Of a stretch of 64,000 nucleotides of DNA, positions 33,457-42,923 are shown one piece after another. Below the pieces are notes generated by a model. That model was not told the origin of the DNA, did not search any database, and was given only the letters and a program-made list of their open reading frames with translations. The stretch is from Sodalis praecaptivus. GTDB taxonomy: Bacteria > Pseudomonadota > Gammaproteobacteria > Enterobacterales > Enterobacteriaceae. Positions within the stretch are counted from its first letter, which is position 1; each line of letters starts with the position of its first letter. The position numbers were made by a program, and so were the translations under genes. The stretch covers positions 4,206,760 to 4,270,759 of the forward strand of contig NZ_CP006569.1 in the NCBI RefSeq assembly GCF_000517425.1. Reading direction: 5' to 3'.

Positions 33457-33891
33457 ATGGATGATCAACTGGCGGCCATTTGCCGCTTTATCACTAAACA
33501 GCACGTCCTGACGCTGTGCGCCGGCAACCTCGACGATCTTTGGTGCGCCAACTGCTTTTATGTCTTCCACCAGCCGGCGATGGCGCTATGGTTGTTGACC
33601 TCTCCGCAAACCCGCCACGGCGAACTGATGCGGCAAAATGCACGGGTAGCCGGAACCATTGCCCCACAGCCGAAAACGGTAGCGTTAATAAAAGGCGTCC
33701 AGTATCGCGGTATCATCACCTGTCTCGAGGGCGAGGAGGAACAACAGGCGCGTAGACGCTATTATCATCGCTTCCCGCTGGCGAAAGCGCTGCCCTCTGC
33801 GATCTGGCAGTTGGATTTGCTGGAGGTAAAAATGACCGACAATACCCTGGGCTTCGGCAAAAAATTGCGCTGGCGGCGGGAAGCCCTTTGA
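33457..33891 (+). CDS. yhbP: UPF0306 family protein YhbP
   Basis: This 144-residue protein has a split-barrel flavin-reductase-like fold; the biochemical function is unknown. Conserved blocks LWCANCFYVFH, TRHGEL, VAGTIAPQPKTVALIKGVQYRG and TDNTLGFGKKLRWRRE match the enteric protein. The ribosome-binding site is weak. The 314-nt gap to yaiW (33143-33456) holds the divergent promoters; nothing more specific is visible. Confidence 0.9.
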   Translation: MDDQLAAICRFITKQHVLTLCAGNLDDLWCANCFYVFHQPAMALWLLTSPQTRHGELMRQNARVAGTIAPQPKTVALIKGVQYRGIITCLEGEEEQQARRRYYHRFPLAKALPSAIWQLDLLEVKMTDNTLGFGKKLRWRREAL

Positions 33892-33969
33892 GATTTGCCG
33901 TCCAGCCGAAGGTCTGCGTCGCTGGCCGTTGCGTTCGGCGCGCCGGATCTTGCCCCGCGCGCGGCCTCG

Positions 33970-36900
33970 TCAGCCTTTTTTGCCGGTGCTGATGCGCCGG
34001 GATATGCTGCCGCTGCAATGTCCAGGCACACAGTAATCCGTCTGACTGGCGGGTTTGCGACGCCGGCCGGAGGCAATAATCAAGGCATAGATTTTGCGCG
34101 GCAATTGGGACAAGCGATCGCCCGGTAATCGCGTTTGTCCCTCAGGGATATACCGCCTCCCTCTCCCCAGGTCGTAGATGTACGTCGCCACCGTATCGGC
34201 ATCATCCATCAACAGATTGGCCCTAAGAAGCGTATCCTGCCACAGGCGCTTGATGAAGGCCGCTTTGCTCATGGCCGTGACGGCACGATTGCGCCGTTGC
34301 CGCGCCGCCGGGTCCGTTTCGCCCAGCGCCGCGACAGACTTAAGCAAGGCCCGGCGGTAACGATCGATAAATTGACCCTCCACGTTGTAATACATCAGAT
34401 CCGCCTCGCGAATATCCTCTCTATCTTCATAGACTTCAACGCGCTCGTTGGTCTGCCCGTTATCGGTCGCTATCGGCGCACGGAGATAATTGACGCTGGC
34501 GAGGCGTAATGAGGCTTCGTGCAATAAATGCATTCTCGGCAACGTCTGGTTAGCGTCATCAAAGCTATCGGCCATGATGAGCAATCGCCGGTATTTATCG
34601 TTGCAAAACGTAAACCCCATAAGGGAAGGCTTACCGTCAGGCTGTATCCGACGCGCCTTATGCGCAACGAACAGGACATTTTCGGCAAGGGGTCGCGCCG
34701 CAAATTCCTCATCAATGCGTTCGGTGTAATAACACAGCCAGCGCGCCGCATATTGAATAATCTTATCGTCTGCGGGCGTCACCCCCAGCGCAAACAGAAG
34801 GTAATGATATATCGGGCTGGTCCGGGGAAGGGGCGGCGACTGAGCCAACGATTTATCCCGATCGCGCGGCAGAAAGCCGGCTTCTGCAAACAGCTGCTTC
34901 AACGCGAGCACCGCCTCGCGGGCCTCAGCGGTTTTCTCAAGCATGCGCTCTTTGTTCTGGTGTAAAAAACTGGCTGGAAACGTCGAGGTCGCCTTTTGGT
35001 TTTGCTGAAGGTCGTCATGCGACAACATATAATATTGCCCTTTACCCAAAAAACGATCGAGCAACACGCTGATTTTTCTTATATTGATATACTTGAGGCC
35101 CATCGCCGGGCGCAGGGAAATAAAACGTTGCAGCGCAGGAAGATCCCCTGTCGCAATCCCGGCCAGATCCAGCGTGATATGGGCCGCGCGCATGACGGAT
35201 GCACCGCGTGAGGATGGGGGAAACATAAAATAGACATCCAACACATCGGACGTTTGTTCAATTACGCCGATGCTGTTTTTGTTGCGTTGCTGAAGCATAA
35301 ATTGCGGGCCATAGAGGGCTCCCATCTCCGGCATCACCTTCGCGTAAATGCCGTGTTGGCTGATGCGTTGAAACGGCAGCGTCAACTTGTATTGCCCCGC
35401 CACGGCGATGAGATCGGCTACCGGCGCGTCCGGCAGCGGGCGCAGGAAAGCATGGTCGTCCATCTTCGTCAGCAGCCAGCCATTATCGTGCAACGTTTCG
35501 CTAACGGCGTACCCCATGGTCACGACATGGGCCACCGCGGCTTTGGACAGCGAGTAAATGCCTTCCACGTCCGGATCGAGCCTGTAATCCACTCCGGACG
35601 TCGGCGCGCCGGGAGGTTGCTGGGCGGCCGGCTGCCCGTGATTCGCCGCGTCGGGCAGGGGGATACGCAGTCCATCCCCCCCTCGCTTGGTGAGCAGCAA
35701 GTTTGACCGGATACCCGTGATAACTGCGTCAATCACCCGGCGTTGGGCGTCATTTTTGGCCGATGTCGCCATTTCGCCCATCACCGTCATAAGCAAATGC
35801 GTATTCAGATGGCAATCTAGCCCTTCGGCGTCGGGACGATGCTCGTAGCAATCGGTGAACGGCATTTTCGCGACTAATGCCGTATGCAACATCTCGTTGA
35901 AGCTCGTCAATTTGCCAAACTCACTCAACCGGCCGGTGAACATTTCCTGATGCCGGTGCGCGATGGTGTCAATAAACGTCGCCAGGGACTGCTGTTCGCT
36001 TTTGACCTGTATGAGGGGGGAGACGCGAATTCCGGCTTCCGCCACCGTGGTTGCCTGCATCAATTCGTCTAAATGGGTGTCAATCTTGTCAATTCGCCTG
36101 ACTTTGCACCCGTCAGAGGCGTTGATGGCGGCATAGAAACGCACCTCGTCGCCCCACACCGCCTTAAAGACATCGATACTTTCCTTCGGTCGGTAAACAT
36201 GCTCGGATTGGCTCCATTCTGGACGCCGCTGCGATGGCTGCAAAAACCACAGCTGTATCAGATGGATCGTCGCCTGGCGAAGATAGTTCTGCTCGTCGTC
36301 AGTCAACCCCTCCCAGCCCGCAGCGCAAAGCCAGCGGTACTGCGCCACATAGCTTCGACTGACCTTTTCCGTCGTTTGCCGGTACGCTTCCTCAAGTTGG
36401 GGTAAATCCGTCAGGTCAGATTGCGGCGTATCGGTGGCGTGAGCCGGTTTGCGGGCGGTGAGTCCGGCGTAGGGGTAGAGGTAACGTTGCAGGGTTTCAG
36501 CCTGTTCCGCCGGTGAGAGCCCGGGACGATGACGGGCTATAATGTCTTTCGCCAATTGCCGCCGCGTTCGCCATTGCCCGATCGCTTCCTGGAAGGCCGC
36601 CACCCGATCATGCGTCGCGAGGTGAGCGTTGCGCGCGGCGAAATAGTGACTCAGCGAGTAAGGCCGTTTTTTAAACATCACGCCTTGCGTCGGGGATGAC
36701 GTCAGCGCCGCATGCAGCGCCGCCGGCAGTTTGAAGAAATGGCCGTATTGGCCCGTCGCACGGCTAAGGATAAAGAGGATGTTGCCAATAGCCTGAGCAA
36801 AGGATTTATCCTTGGGGATGAGGTGGTCCGGACTGGCATAGCTCAAAAAAAGCGTTCCAGCGTGCAAGTCGTGCCAGTCAAAACTGTCGATCCGCAGCGC

Positions 36901-37659
36901 GTCGGTGGCTTGATCATGAGGTATCAATAGGGGACAGTGCGCCAGCATAAGGAATTGCCATAATTGATTGGCCTCGTCCCGCGTAGAGGAGGCGTCACAT
37001 TCCACCAAATTCAATAACTGGTCGTACATTTTCCCTCGTAATTTACTGAGGGTGAGTTCGCTTTCGTCGCATTGGGGAATAAGCGTATGCACAATCCAAT
37101 GCTCTAACGTCCCGCCCAATAAAAGCTGGGTCAGCCAAAGCCGAATCGCGGTATCTTGCTGACTGACCAAGGTAACGTGATGGCCCTGGCCCCCATACCA
37201 ATAATTGGCTTTTTCCAGCGCCTGAAACAGTAATGTTTTATTAGTCGGGGAGCGCTGAATAAAAGACAGCGATTTTAACGCCAACGTGACCAACCCCTTA
37301 TCATCAAGCGTGATGTTTGGCGCGAGTTCACCCATTCTGATGAGTAAATGGAGAATGGACCGCCGCTGCTCTGCCACGTAAGGGGGAATAAACGGCGCTC
37401 CCGCCGAGCGTGTCTTTCTGACTGTCGCCGGTGCCGAATGCAGGGGAAAAGCGCCGCGCTCGCCCCCGGTCTGCTCCGGGGCCGACAGCCTCAGCATGGC
37501 GTTTCCCGGCGGCAGGGGCTCAACAGGCGGCGTTATCGCCAGCTCGACGTTGGGCGGGTGAACAGATGCCGGGGCGAGCGCTGAGTGAGCCGCGACGGCA
37601 GGACCGTCGCGGCCGTCTGCCGCTGATGTCGAATCGGTATAAATGACTTCTTTATCCAT
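33970..37659 (-). CDS. Very large unrecognised protein, effector- or toxin-like
   Basis: This 1229-residue protein is of a family I cannot name. There is no signal peptide or clear membrane segment. Residues 1-85 are disordered and Pro/Ala-rich, as in secretion-dependent effectors. Residues 90-560 are mostly helical (SILHLLIRMGELAPNITL, PAEQAETLQRYLYPYAGLTA). The central part has VWGDEVRFYAAINASDGCKVRRIDK. The C-terminal third contains KYRRLLIMADSFDDANQTLPRMHLLHEASLRLA. That block resembles the region of some large bacterial toxins that carries a zinc-protease HExxH, but here residues 1047-1051 read HEASL, so the second histidine is missing. GAGGA sits 6 nt before the ATG. A 31-nt repeat array lies about 310 nt upstream of the start. 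No immunity or secretion gene is adjacent. Confidence 0.75.
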   Translation of the reverse strand: MDKEVIYTDSTSAADGRDGPAVAAHSALAPASVHPPNVELAITPPVEPLPPGNAMLRLSAPEQTGGERGAFPLHSAPATVRKTRSAGAPFIPPYVAEQRRSILHLLIRMGELAPNITLDDKGLVTLALKSLSFIQRSPTNKTLLFQALEKANYWYGGQGHHVTLVSQQDTAIRLWLTQLLLGGTLEHWIVHTLIPQCDESELTLSKLRGKMYDQLLNLVECDASSTRDEANQLWQFLMLAHCPLLIPHDQATDALRIDSFDWHDLHAGTLFLSYASPDHLIPKDKSFAQAIGNILFILSRATGQYGHFFKLPAALHAALTSSPTQGVMFKKRPYSLSHYFAARNAHLATHDRVAAFQEAIGQWRTRRQLAKDIIARHRPGLSPAEQAETLQRYLYPYAGLTARKPAHATDTPQSDLTDLPQLEEAYRQTTEKVSRSYVAQYRWLCAAGWEGLTDDEQNYLRQATIHLIQLWFLQPSQRRPEWSQSEHVYRPKESIDVFKAVWGDEVRFYAAINASDGCKVRRIDKIDTHLDELMQATTVAEAGIRVSPLIQVKSEQQSLATFIDTIAHRHQEMFTGRLSEFGKLTSFNEMLHTALVAKMPFTDCYEHRPDAEGLDCHLNTHLLMTVMGEMATSAKNDAQRRVIDAVITGIRSNLLLTKRGGDGLRIPLPDAANHGQPAAQQPPGAPTSGVDYRLDPDVEGIYSLSKAAVAHVVTMGYAVSETLHDNGWLLTKMDDHAFLRPLPDAPVADLIAVAGQYKLTLPFQRISQHGIYAKVMPEMGALYGPQFMLQQRNKNSIGVIEQTSDVLDVYFMFPPSSRGASVMRAAHITLDLAGIATGDLPALQRFISLRPAMGLKYINIRKISVLLDRFLGKGQYYMLSHDDLQQNQKATSTFPASFLHQNKERMLEKTAEAREAVLALKQLFAEAGFLPRDRDKSLAQSPPLPRTSPIYHYLLFALGVTPADDKIIQYAARWLCYYTERIDEEFAARPLAENVLFVAHKARRIQPDGKPSLMGFTFCNDKYRRLLIMADSFDDANQTLPRMHLLHEASLRLASVNYLRAPIATDNGQTNERVEVYEDREDIREADLMYYNVEGQFIDRYRRALLKSVAALGETDPAARQRRNRAVTAMSKAAFIKRLWQDTLLRANLLMDDADTVATYIYDLGRGRRYIPEGQTRLPGDRLSQLPRKIYALIIASGRRRKPASQTDYCVPGHCSGSISRRISTGKKG

Positions 37660-38919
37660 GGTGTCCTCAATAAAGCTGATTTAAGCCTATTCGCCCAATG
37701 CTCTTGCATTAGGCGAGCTTGCAAACGAATAGCAAAATCTGATTACGCTCGCGCCATGTCTGGCGAGTGGCTAAAAAAACTTGGCGTAGCCCGTCATCGG
37801 TAAGGGGTGCTGCACCTTAATACCGACATGACGGCGCAAAATAACGTTGCGCGCGCGCCGAAGGCGGTAACAGCGCTGAATAACTTAATCCCTTCTCTCA
37901 TACCTTGTTGGGTAACTATTGACGTTAATAGCAGTGAAAATGAGGATTCAACGCCGGAATGCAAATTGCCGTTTAAGTCCATTTACTTAATATGCCGCGT
38001 AGCTTAAGCCCATTGGCTCAAAATGCCGTGTGGCTTGAGCACATTTGCTTATTATACCGTGTAGCTTGAGACCATTTTCTCAATATGTCGCGTAGTTTGA
38101 GCACATTTGCTTGATACACCGCGTGGTTTGAGCACATTTTCTCAATATTCCGTGTGGCTTGGGACATTTGTTTAATATACCGCGTAGCTTGAGCGCATTT
38201 GCTTGATACACCGCGTGGCCTGAGCCCATTTTCTCACTATTCCGTGTAGCTTGTGCACATTTGTTTAATATACCGCGTGGCTTGAGCGCATTTGCTTAAT
38301 ACACCGCGTGGCTTGAGCCCATTTTCTCAATATTCCGTGTAGCTTGTGCACATTTGCTTAATATACCACGTGGCTTGAGCGCATATGCTTATTATACCGT
38401 GATGAAATCTACCGCTTATTTTCTCTCGTGATGAACGAAAGCCAGGATCTCAGCGTCGCTTTGCCCGCGACGCATTCCCATGCACTGTTGTCGGTGTCAA
38501 TTACAAAGCGTTTAACATCGCCATACATTGAACTCATGCAGACGTTTAGCCAGAGGGGCACCCCCCGTTTTAGCTTAAATAACGCGGCAAACCGCGCAGG
38601 GTGGTCGTGGCCTCTGATCGGTTTAGGACGCTATTAATCGATTCCTCTACCCACGGTGTTTCGCCTTCTCTCCGCTCTGGATAGACAGACCTTAGCGGCG
38701 TTTTTACTCTACCATGAGTCAGCACAGTCGGGTCAATAAACGGTTATTATCGCTCCCGTCATGAGGTTGCCTGAAGACGTTCTGGAGGGGTTGCGGGGCG
38801 TTCAAACAAGGACTTACGACACCCTCAGCCTTGGCGATGCCACACAAGAGGCGATAATACAGACTGCGGTGCTGTGTACCGACAAGCGGAATAAGGCGTC
38901 AGCCCGGGCCAGGCGGATC
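37660..38919. other. 1.26-kb region upstream of the giant gene, including the 31-nt array
   Basis: 37660-37970 should carry the promoter of the 1229-residue gene; no clear -35/-10 pair stands out. 37971-38403 is the satellite-like array. 38404-38919 has only weak open frames (for example 38428-38637, 69 codons) without ribosome-binding sites or recognisable motifs. Confidence 0.5.
37971..38403. repeat. 31-nt tandem array with a 93-nt higher-order period
   Basis: Fourteen head-to-tail units of 31 nt (one is 30 nt) start at 37971, 38002, 38033 and so on. There is no spacer between them. Three unit types recur in order: one with TTGTGCACATTTG, one with TTGAGCGCATTTG and one with TTGAGCCCATTTTCTC. 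Units 38187-38279 and 38280-38372 are nearly identical as 93-nt blocks. All frames contain stops. The unit contains a weak inverted repeat (TTGAG...CTCAA in the third type). Confidence 0.95.
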
Positions 38920-40113
38920 TCAGGGCTCGGGCGGCGTAACCCCGCCGATCCAGATCCGCCGCGCCGCCTCGTGGCAGATGATCAGCTGCGCCGCCCCGTC
39001 CTCTCGACATTGTTCAGCCGCTGCGGCCAACGACAGCCAGGGCGTGGCCATCCCCGCCGGGCCCAGTACATCGTCAAGATGATGAATCAGCGTCTGCGGC
39101 GCTAAGCGTAGCGCCTGCTCTGTCGCGGCGGCGACCGCGCCGTTGCCCGTTAGCCAGGCATGTCGCACCGCTTTCGGCTCCAGCCGCGCCCACAACAACG
39201 CCCGCGATAACGCACGGCTACAGGCCGACGCCGGCTCAGGCTGGGGCCGATGGATCCGCGCCAGCACCGGCAACGACGGGCAATATTCGCTTATCATCAC
39301 CAGTCCCACCGTCGACTCGATAATCCCTTCCGCTCCCGGTAGCGCCCCTTTCTCCTCCAGGGCGTCCTCCGGCGGCACGGCCCGCTGTACCGCAATAACC
39401 ACCAAGGCGCTCGGCGCACGCGCCGTATCATCAAGCCAGTCATCCAGCGCCAACAGCCCGCTCGCGGACAAAGGGGTAAAGTGTCGGTTAAAAGGGGCGC
39501 CGGTTTGCAACAGTAATTGCTGCTCTTCTTCCACCGGCAGGCCGCTGTCACACTGCATCACAAGGTAACAGGGCATCGAAGGGGGCAAGGCGTTCAGTGC
39601 TGGGCCCAATTGCTGTGCCAACCAGGTAAAATGGCCGGCGAGCCAGCGCGGTGGCGTCATGGCCTGGATCTGATCCCTCGTCGGCGTCACGCCAGAGCAG
39701 GCGAGTATCTCGGACTGAAACCGACCCACCGGCGGCAGGATTCCGGCCGCCAGACGCTGGCCGTCCCTGTCGAGACAGGTTGTCGCACAGCGGGCCACAA
39801 GCCGTCCGTAACGCTGCCCGCGTTCGATTTCATCGCGCAAACGCTGCGCACGCTCACAATCCTGGGTAGCGAAATACAGAGTATCACAGCGGCCGCCGAT
39901 ACGGCTCAGAGCATAAAATATCCCGGCAATCACGGCAGCAACCAGCAGGCAGCTTAGCCAGAACGTCTCGCCGCGCGCATGCTCACACCAAAGACACCAG
40001 CCGCTGAGCGCCGAGAGAGCGAAGTACCCCGTCGCCTTAACGCCCCAACGTTTACTGCCGCGCCACCGCGGGCAGGCGTTTTCCTCTTTCTCTGGCGACC
40101 GATCAATTGACAT
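38920..40113 (-). CDS. Two-helix membrane protein of unknown function
   Basis: This 397-residue protein has a short charged N-terminus, two transmembrane helices (about 24-42 and 47-65) and a soluble domain of about 330 residues (GRLVARCATTCLDRDGQRLAAGI, PPRWLAGHFTWLAQQLGPALN, HHLDDVLGPAGMATPWLSLAAA). The last block is reminiscent of thiolase or ketoacyl-synthase-like proteins found beside type VI secretion genes. This is a weak recollection, and no type VI gene is in the window. A GTG start at 40155 is an alternative; AGGGGCAGGG lies before the ATG chosen. Confidence 0.65.
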   Translation of the reverse strand: MSIDRSPEKEENACPRWRGSKRWGVKATGYFALSALSGWCLWCEHARGETFWLSCLLVAAVIAGIFYALSRIGGRCDTLYFATQDCERAQRLRDEIERGQRYGRLVARCATTCLDRDGQRLAAGILPPVGRFQSEILACSGVTPTRDQIQAMTPPRWLAGHFTWLAQQLGPALNALPPSMPCYLVMQCDSGLPVEEEQQLLLQTGAPFNRHFTPLSASGLLALDDWLDDTARAPSALVVIAVQRAVPPEDALEEKGALPGAEGIIESTVGLVMISEYCPSLPVLARIHRPQPEPASACSRALSRALLWARLEPKAVRHAWLTGNGAVAAATEQALRLAPQTLIHHLDDVLGPAGMATPWLSLAAAAEQCREDGAAQLIICHEAARRIWIGGVTPPEP

Positions 40114-40804
40114 AGCTTGCCCTGCCCCTAACGGTAGCTGCCCCGCCGACGACACCGAAAGGCGCTTCCCTCTTAGGCACTCTGCTCGTCAGCGCTAAGC
40201 GCCAGGTCAATAACATGGTCGATCGGCATAAATGCGTTACCCACATAACTGTTCCTTTTAATTACTTTTTATTCATCCACCCTGGACCCTGGCCGGCATG
40301 TAAAATAGAAACATACAATTCAAATATTATGCTGGATACCTATTACCGCTGATTTTCACCTTAGCATAGGGCAGTTGCGCTTATATTAATGAAATAGCAA
40401 CGGCTAAGTTAAAAAGTCTTTATCGACAGCGGGCTTATACGCGCCAGCCGCCAACGTGGACGGCATCGCGCAACGGCCCCCCGGTAAGGGACAACCTGGG
40501 CTCAACGGCCCGCCAGCGATACCCTAGGCGGGCCGTAATATACGCAATTAATAATTAAGTCAAAAATAATAATAAATACATATTTTATGCGATATTTTTA
40601 TCAAAAATGACGCAGCGATATTAGCCTATTTACCCACGGTTATCGCTTGCAATAATAGACCTTATTTCAGAAAGTTACATCGCCGCGCAGAAACCCGCAT
40701 GATTATTACGCCTTTTCGTGAGTGTCGGACATTGACGGCAGCAGGCGTTAAGCTACAGTTGATTGAATTTGCCAATATTCATTGCGCCTAAGGGAGGGGG
40801 CACC
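40114..40804. other. 691-nt intergenic region, AT-rich towards the LRR gene
   Basis: I see no gene. From about 40550 the sequence becomes AT-rich (AAAAATAATAATAAATACATATTTTATGCG near 40563), which is typical of promoters of acquired genes bound by H-NS. No named motif stands out. Confidence 0.45.
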
Positions 40805-41524
40805 ATGAATGAATTTTTTTCCTTGCTCGAAAGCATGCATATTGATTTTTCTCAGGCACCCGGCGGTATGTTATTAGTCGGCGAAACACTGGATCTTTCC
40901 GCCAGCCGAATTGATCGCTTACCTAATGACATGGTCATTATCGGTTCGCTTATATTGCGCGGCTGTAATATCACCGCATTACCCAGCGGCCTGCGGGTGC
41001 TGGATTATCTCGATCTCAACTATACGGCAATTCGCCGGCTGCCGGCAGACTTACACGTAGGCGGGTCTCTTTACATCGAACGCTCACAATTGCGTCAGCT
41101 GCCGGACAATTTCAGCCTCGACGATCATCTGGTGCTGGAAAATACCCCGATAACCTCACTGCCGCGGAATATGTGCGTCGGGGGCTGCCTGAATATACTC
41201 GGTACCGGTATTACCTATCTGCCGGAAGATCTGTACGTGGGTGAACGGCTATTGCTGGATGCGGAGAAAATGACCGGCAACGTTGCCTGGCGCCAACTGC
41301 GTAACGCCGAGCTGCCGCCAAATCCGCTGTTCAGCCCTGCCAGCGGCAGCCACCAGCGCGACTTGACGGTATATGCGGTGTCGCTCGCCGGTGAGATCAA
41401 AATTTCCGCCGGTCGATTCTACGGATCGCCCTCGGCGTTTATTCGCAATAATCCACCGCAGCCTTTTCGCCAACGGGTATTGGAGTGCGTGGAGGAACTG
41501 AACCAGAACGCGATGATCGGTTGA
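40805..41524 (+). CDS. Leucine-rich-repeat protein, effector-like
   Basis: This 239-residue protein has no signal peptide. Residues about 36-160 are six tandem 20-residue repeats of the form LPxxLxVxGxLxLxxTxIxx (for example LPADLHVGGSLYIERSQLRQ, LPRNMCVGGCLNILGTGITY). This is the bacterial LRR length seen in YopM- and IpaH-type type III effectors. The C-terminal 75 residues are not an E3 ligase domain and are not recognised. GGGAGGGGG just before this ATG decides the start over one 14 codons earlier. It is flanked by AT-rich DNA and is probably acquired. Confidence 0.8.
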   Translation: MNEFFSLLESMHIDFSQAPGGMLLVGETLDLSASRIDRLPNDMVIIGSLILRGCNITALPSGLRVLDYLDLNYTAIRRLPADLHVGGSLYIERSQLRQLPDNFSLDDHLVLENTPITSLPRNMCVGGCLNILGTGITYLPEDLYVGERLLLDAEKMTGNVAWRQLRNAELPPNPLFSPASGSHQRDLTVYAVSLAGEIKISAGRFYGSPSAFIRNNPPQPFRQRVLECVEELNQNAMIG

Positions 41525-41665
41525 ACGCTACCGTGCGCCCATGAACCCCCAGCCGCCGCCAACGCGGCGCGCTGCCTCTTTACCCCATCCCCCGCAACAG
41601 CCATACTAGGAAGGCGTCCATCGCGGGCGCGCCTCCCGTCACCGCAGCGAGAAAAGGAGAAACTG

Positions 41666-42316
41666 TTGAACGGAAATCTGCCTGGATGGGGCCGGCGCCT
41701 GCTTTTGCTGGCCGCACTGCTGTCGCCAATGGTGTCTTTTGCCCATCCGCACAGTTTTATCGCTATGCGCGCCACGTTTATCAACCAGGCGGAGACGTTG
41801 ACCGGCGTGCATATGCGCTGGACGATGGATGAGATGACCTCCGCCGATCTTCTCTACGATGCCGGTGACGCGCCCGCCGGCTCGGTGATATGGAAAAAAC
41901 TGGCGGCGCAGGTCATGGCAAATGTCTTGGGGCAGCATTATTTCAGCGAGCTGTACCATCAGGGGAAGCGGGTAAAATTCGACAACCTGCCGCCGGCGTA
42001 TCAGTTATCGCGGGAAGGCCACAAAGCAGTGCTGGACTTCGTGTTGCCGCTGGCGGAGCCGCAGCCCCTGGCAGGACAGACCTTTACGCTCAGCACCTTC
42101 GACCCCACCTATTTCGTAGATATGACCTACAAAGATGCTGCCGCGCTGGTGCTGCCGCCGGCGATGGCGCAACGCTGCAAGGTAACGCTGACCACACCCG
42201 ATCCTGACGCATCGTGGCAGGAGTATGCCCGCTCGCTGGACAAGGCGGACGCGCCGCCGCCGGATAAAGATCTCGGCAGGCAATTCGCCCAAACGGTCAC
42301 GCTGACCTGCCGCTAA
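41666..42316 (+). CDS. Periplasmic DUF1007 protein, ZevA-like
   Basis: This 216-residue protein has a signal peptide (about 1-26, cleavage after SFA) and a mature N-terminus HPHSFIAMRATF, typical of DUF1007. In Haemophilus a relative (ZevA) works with the membrane protein ZevB in zinc uptake. No ZevB or RcnA-like gene is next to it here. The start is TTG, supported by AAGGAG seven nt upstream. The zinc link is inference from the family. Confidence 0.8.
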   Translation: MNGNLPGWGRRLLLLAALLSPMVSFAHPHSFIAMRATFINQAETLTGVHMRWTMDEMTSADLLYDAGDAPAGSVIWKKLAAQVMANVLGQHYFSELYHQGKRVKFDNLPPAYQLSREGHKAVLDFVLPLAEPQPLAGQTFTLSTFDPTYFVDMTYKDAAALVLPPAMAQRCKVTLTTPDPDASWQEYARSLDKADAPPPDKDLGRQFAQTVTLTCR

Positions 42317-42923
42317 CGCGCCAAGGACAATAATTTATCATCACTCTTTTTGGTCCTGTGTTGGAGTAGGCTTATGCGACTAAGCGCTTTTTGTCTGCTC
42401 CTGACGCGATGTTGTCCCCCCTTAAAGTGCATAACGGTAACAAAAGTCATCGCGCCATAGTGATAGGCGCCTGGGTGCCAGGCTTATTTTCGGGCCGATG
42501 TTCTCTATTAATAACCCCCGGGCGCTATCATCGTTAATTTCTTCTTGCTGAAACGCCAACGTCGCGGATAAATATAAAACAGCAGCAGCGACACAAAAAT
42601 TATTAGAAAGGTTAGCGTTAGCGAGACAAATCAATCTCTCAGCACGTCATGTTCCAAGCACCTTAATGGGTGGCTATATTCTCCAGGCGCAAATGCTAAC
42701 CAGTTGATTTTTCTGGCTGTAATTTACTTGGATTTTAAATAAATCATTATTTATTTTTTGAAAATTAACTTTCAATTAATGTCAGTGAGCGAATAATAAA
42801 ATAGATCGAAACGATCGAATAAAGTCATTTTATTTTTAATTCACGTTGATGAACAATCCGACTCCTGCGATTCCGGCCGGTTCGTATAACTAATTATCTT
42901 TCTGCGTGAATAAGGATTGAAAC
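42317..42923. other. 607-nt AT-rich region upstream of the autotransporter
   Basis: I see no gene. A small palindrome GATCG-AAA-CGATC (42804-42816) lies about 110 nt before the autotransporter start. The AT-rich composition from 42700 on contrasts with the surrounding GC-rich genes and suggests a silenced, acquired promoter. Confidence 0.45.

Noticed and set aside
37971-38403. CRISPR array
   Set aside because: The 31-nt units are directly adjacent with no spacers, the period carries all the sequence, and no cas genes are in the window.
38428-38637. 69-codon frame after the 31-nt array
   Set aside because: It has no ribosome-binding site, no family resemblance and no partner gene.
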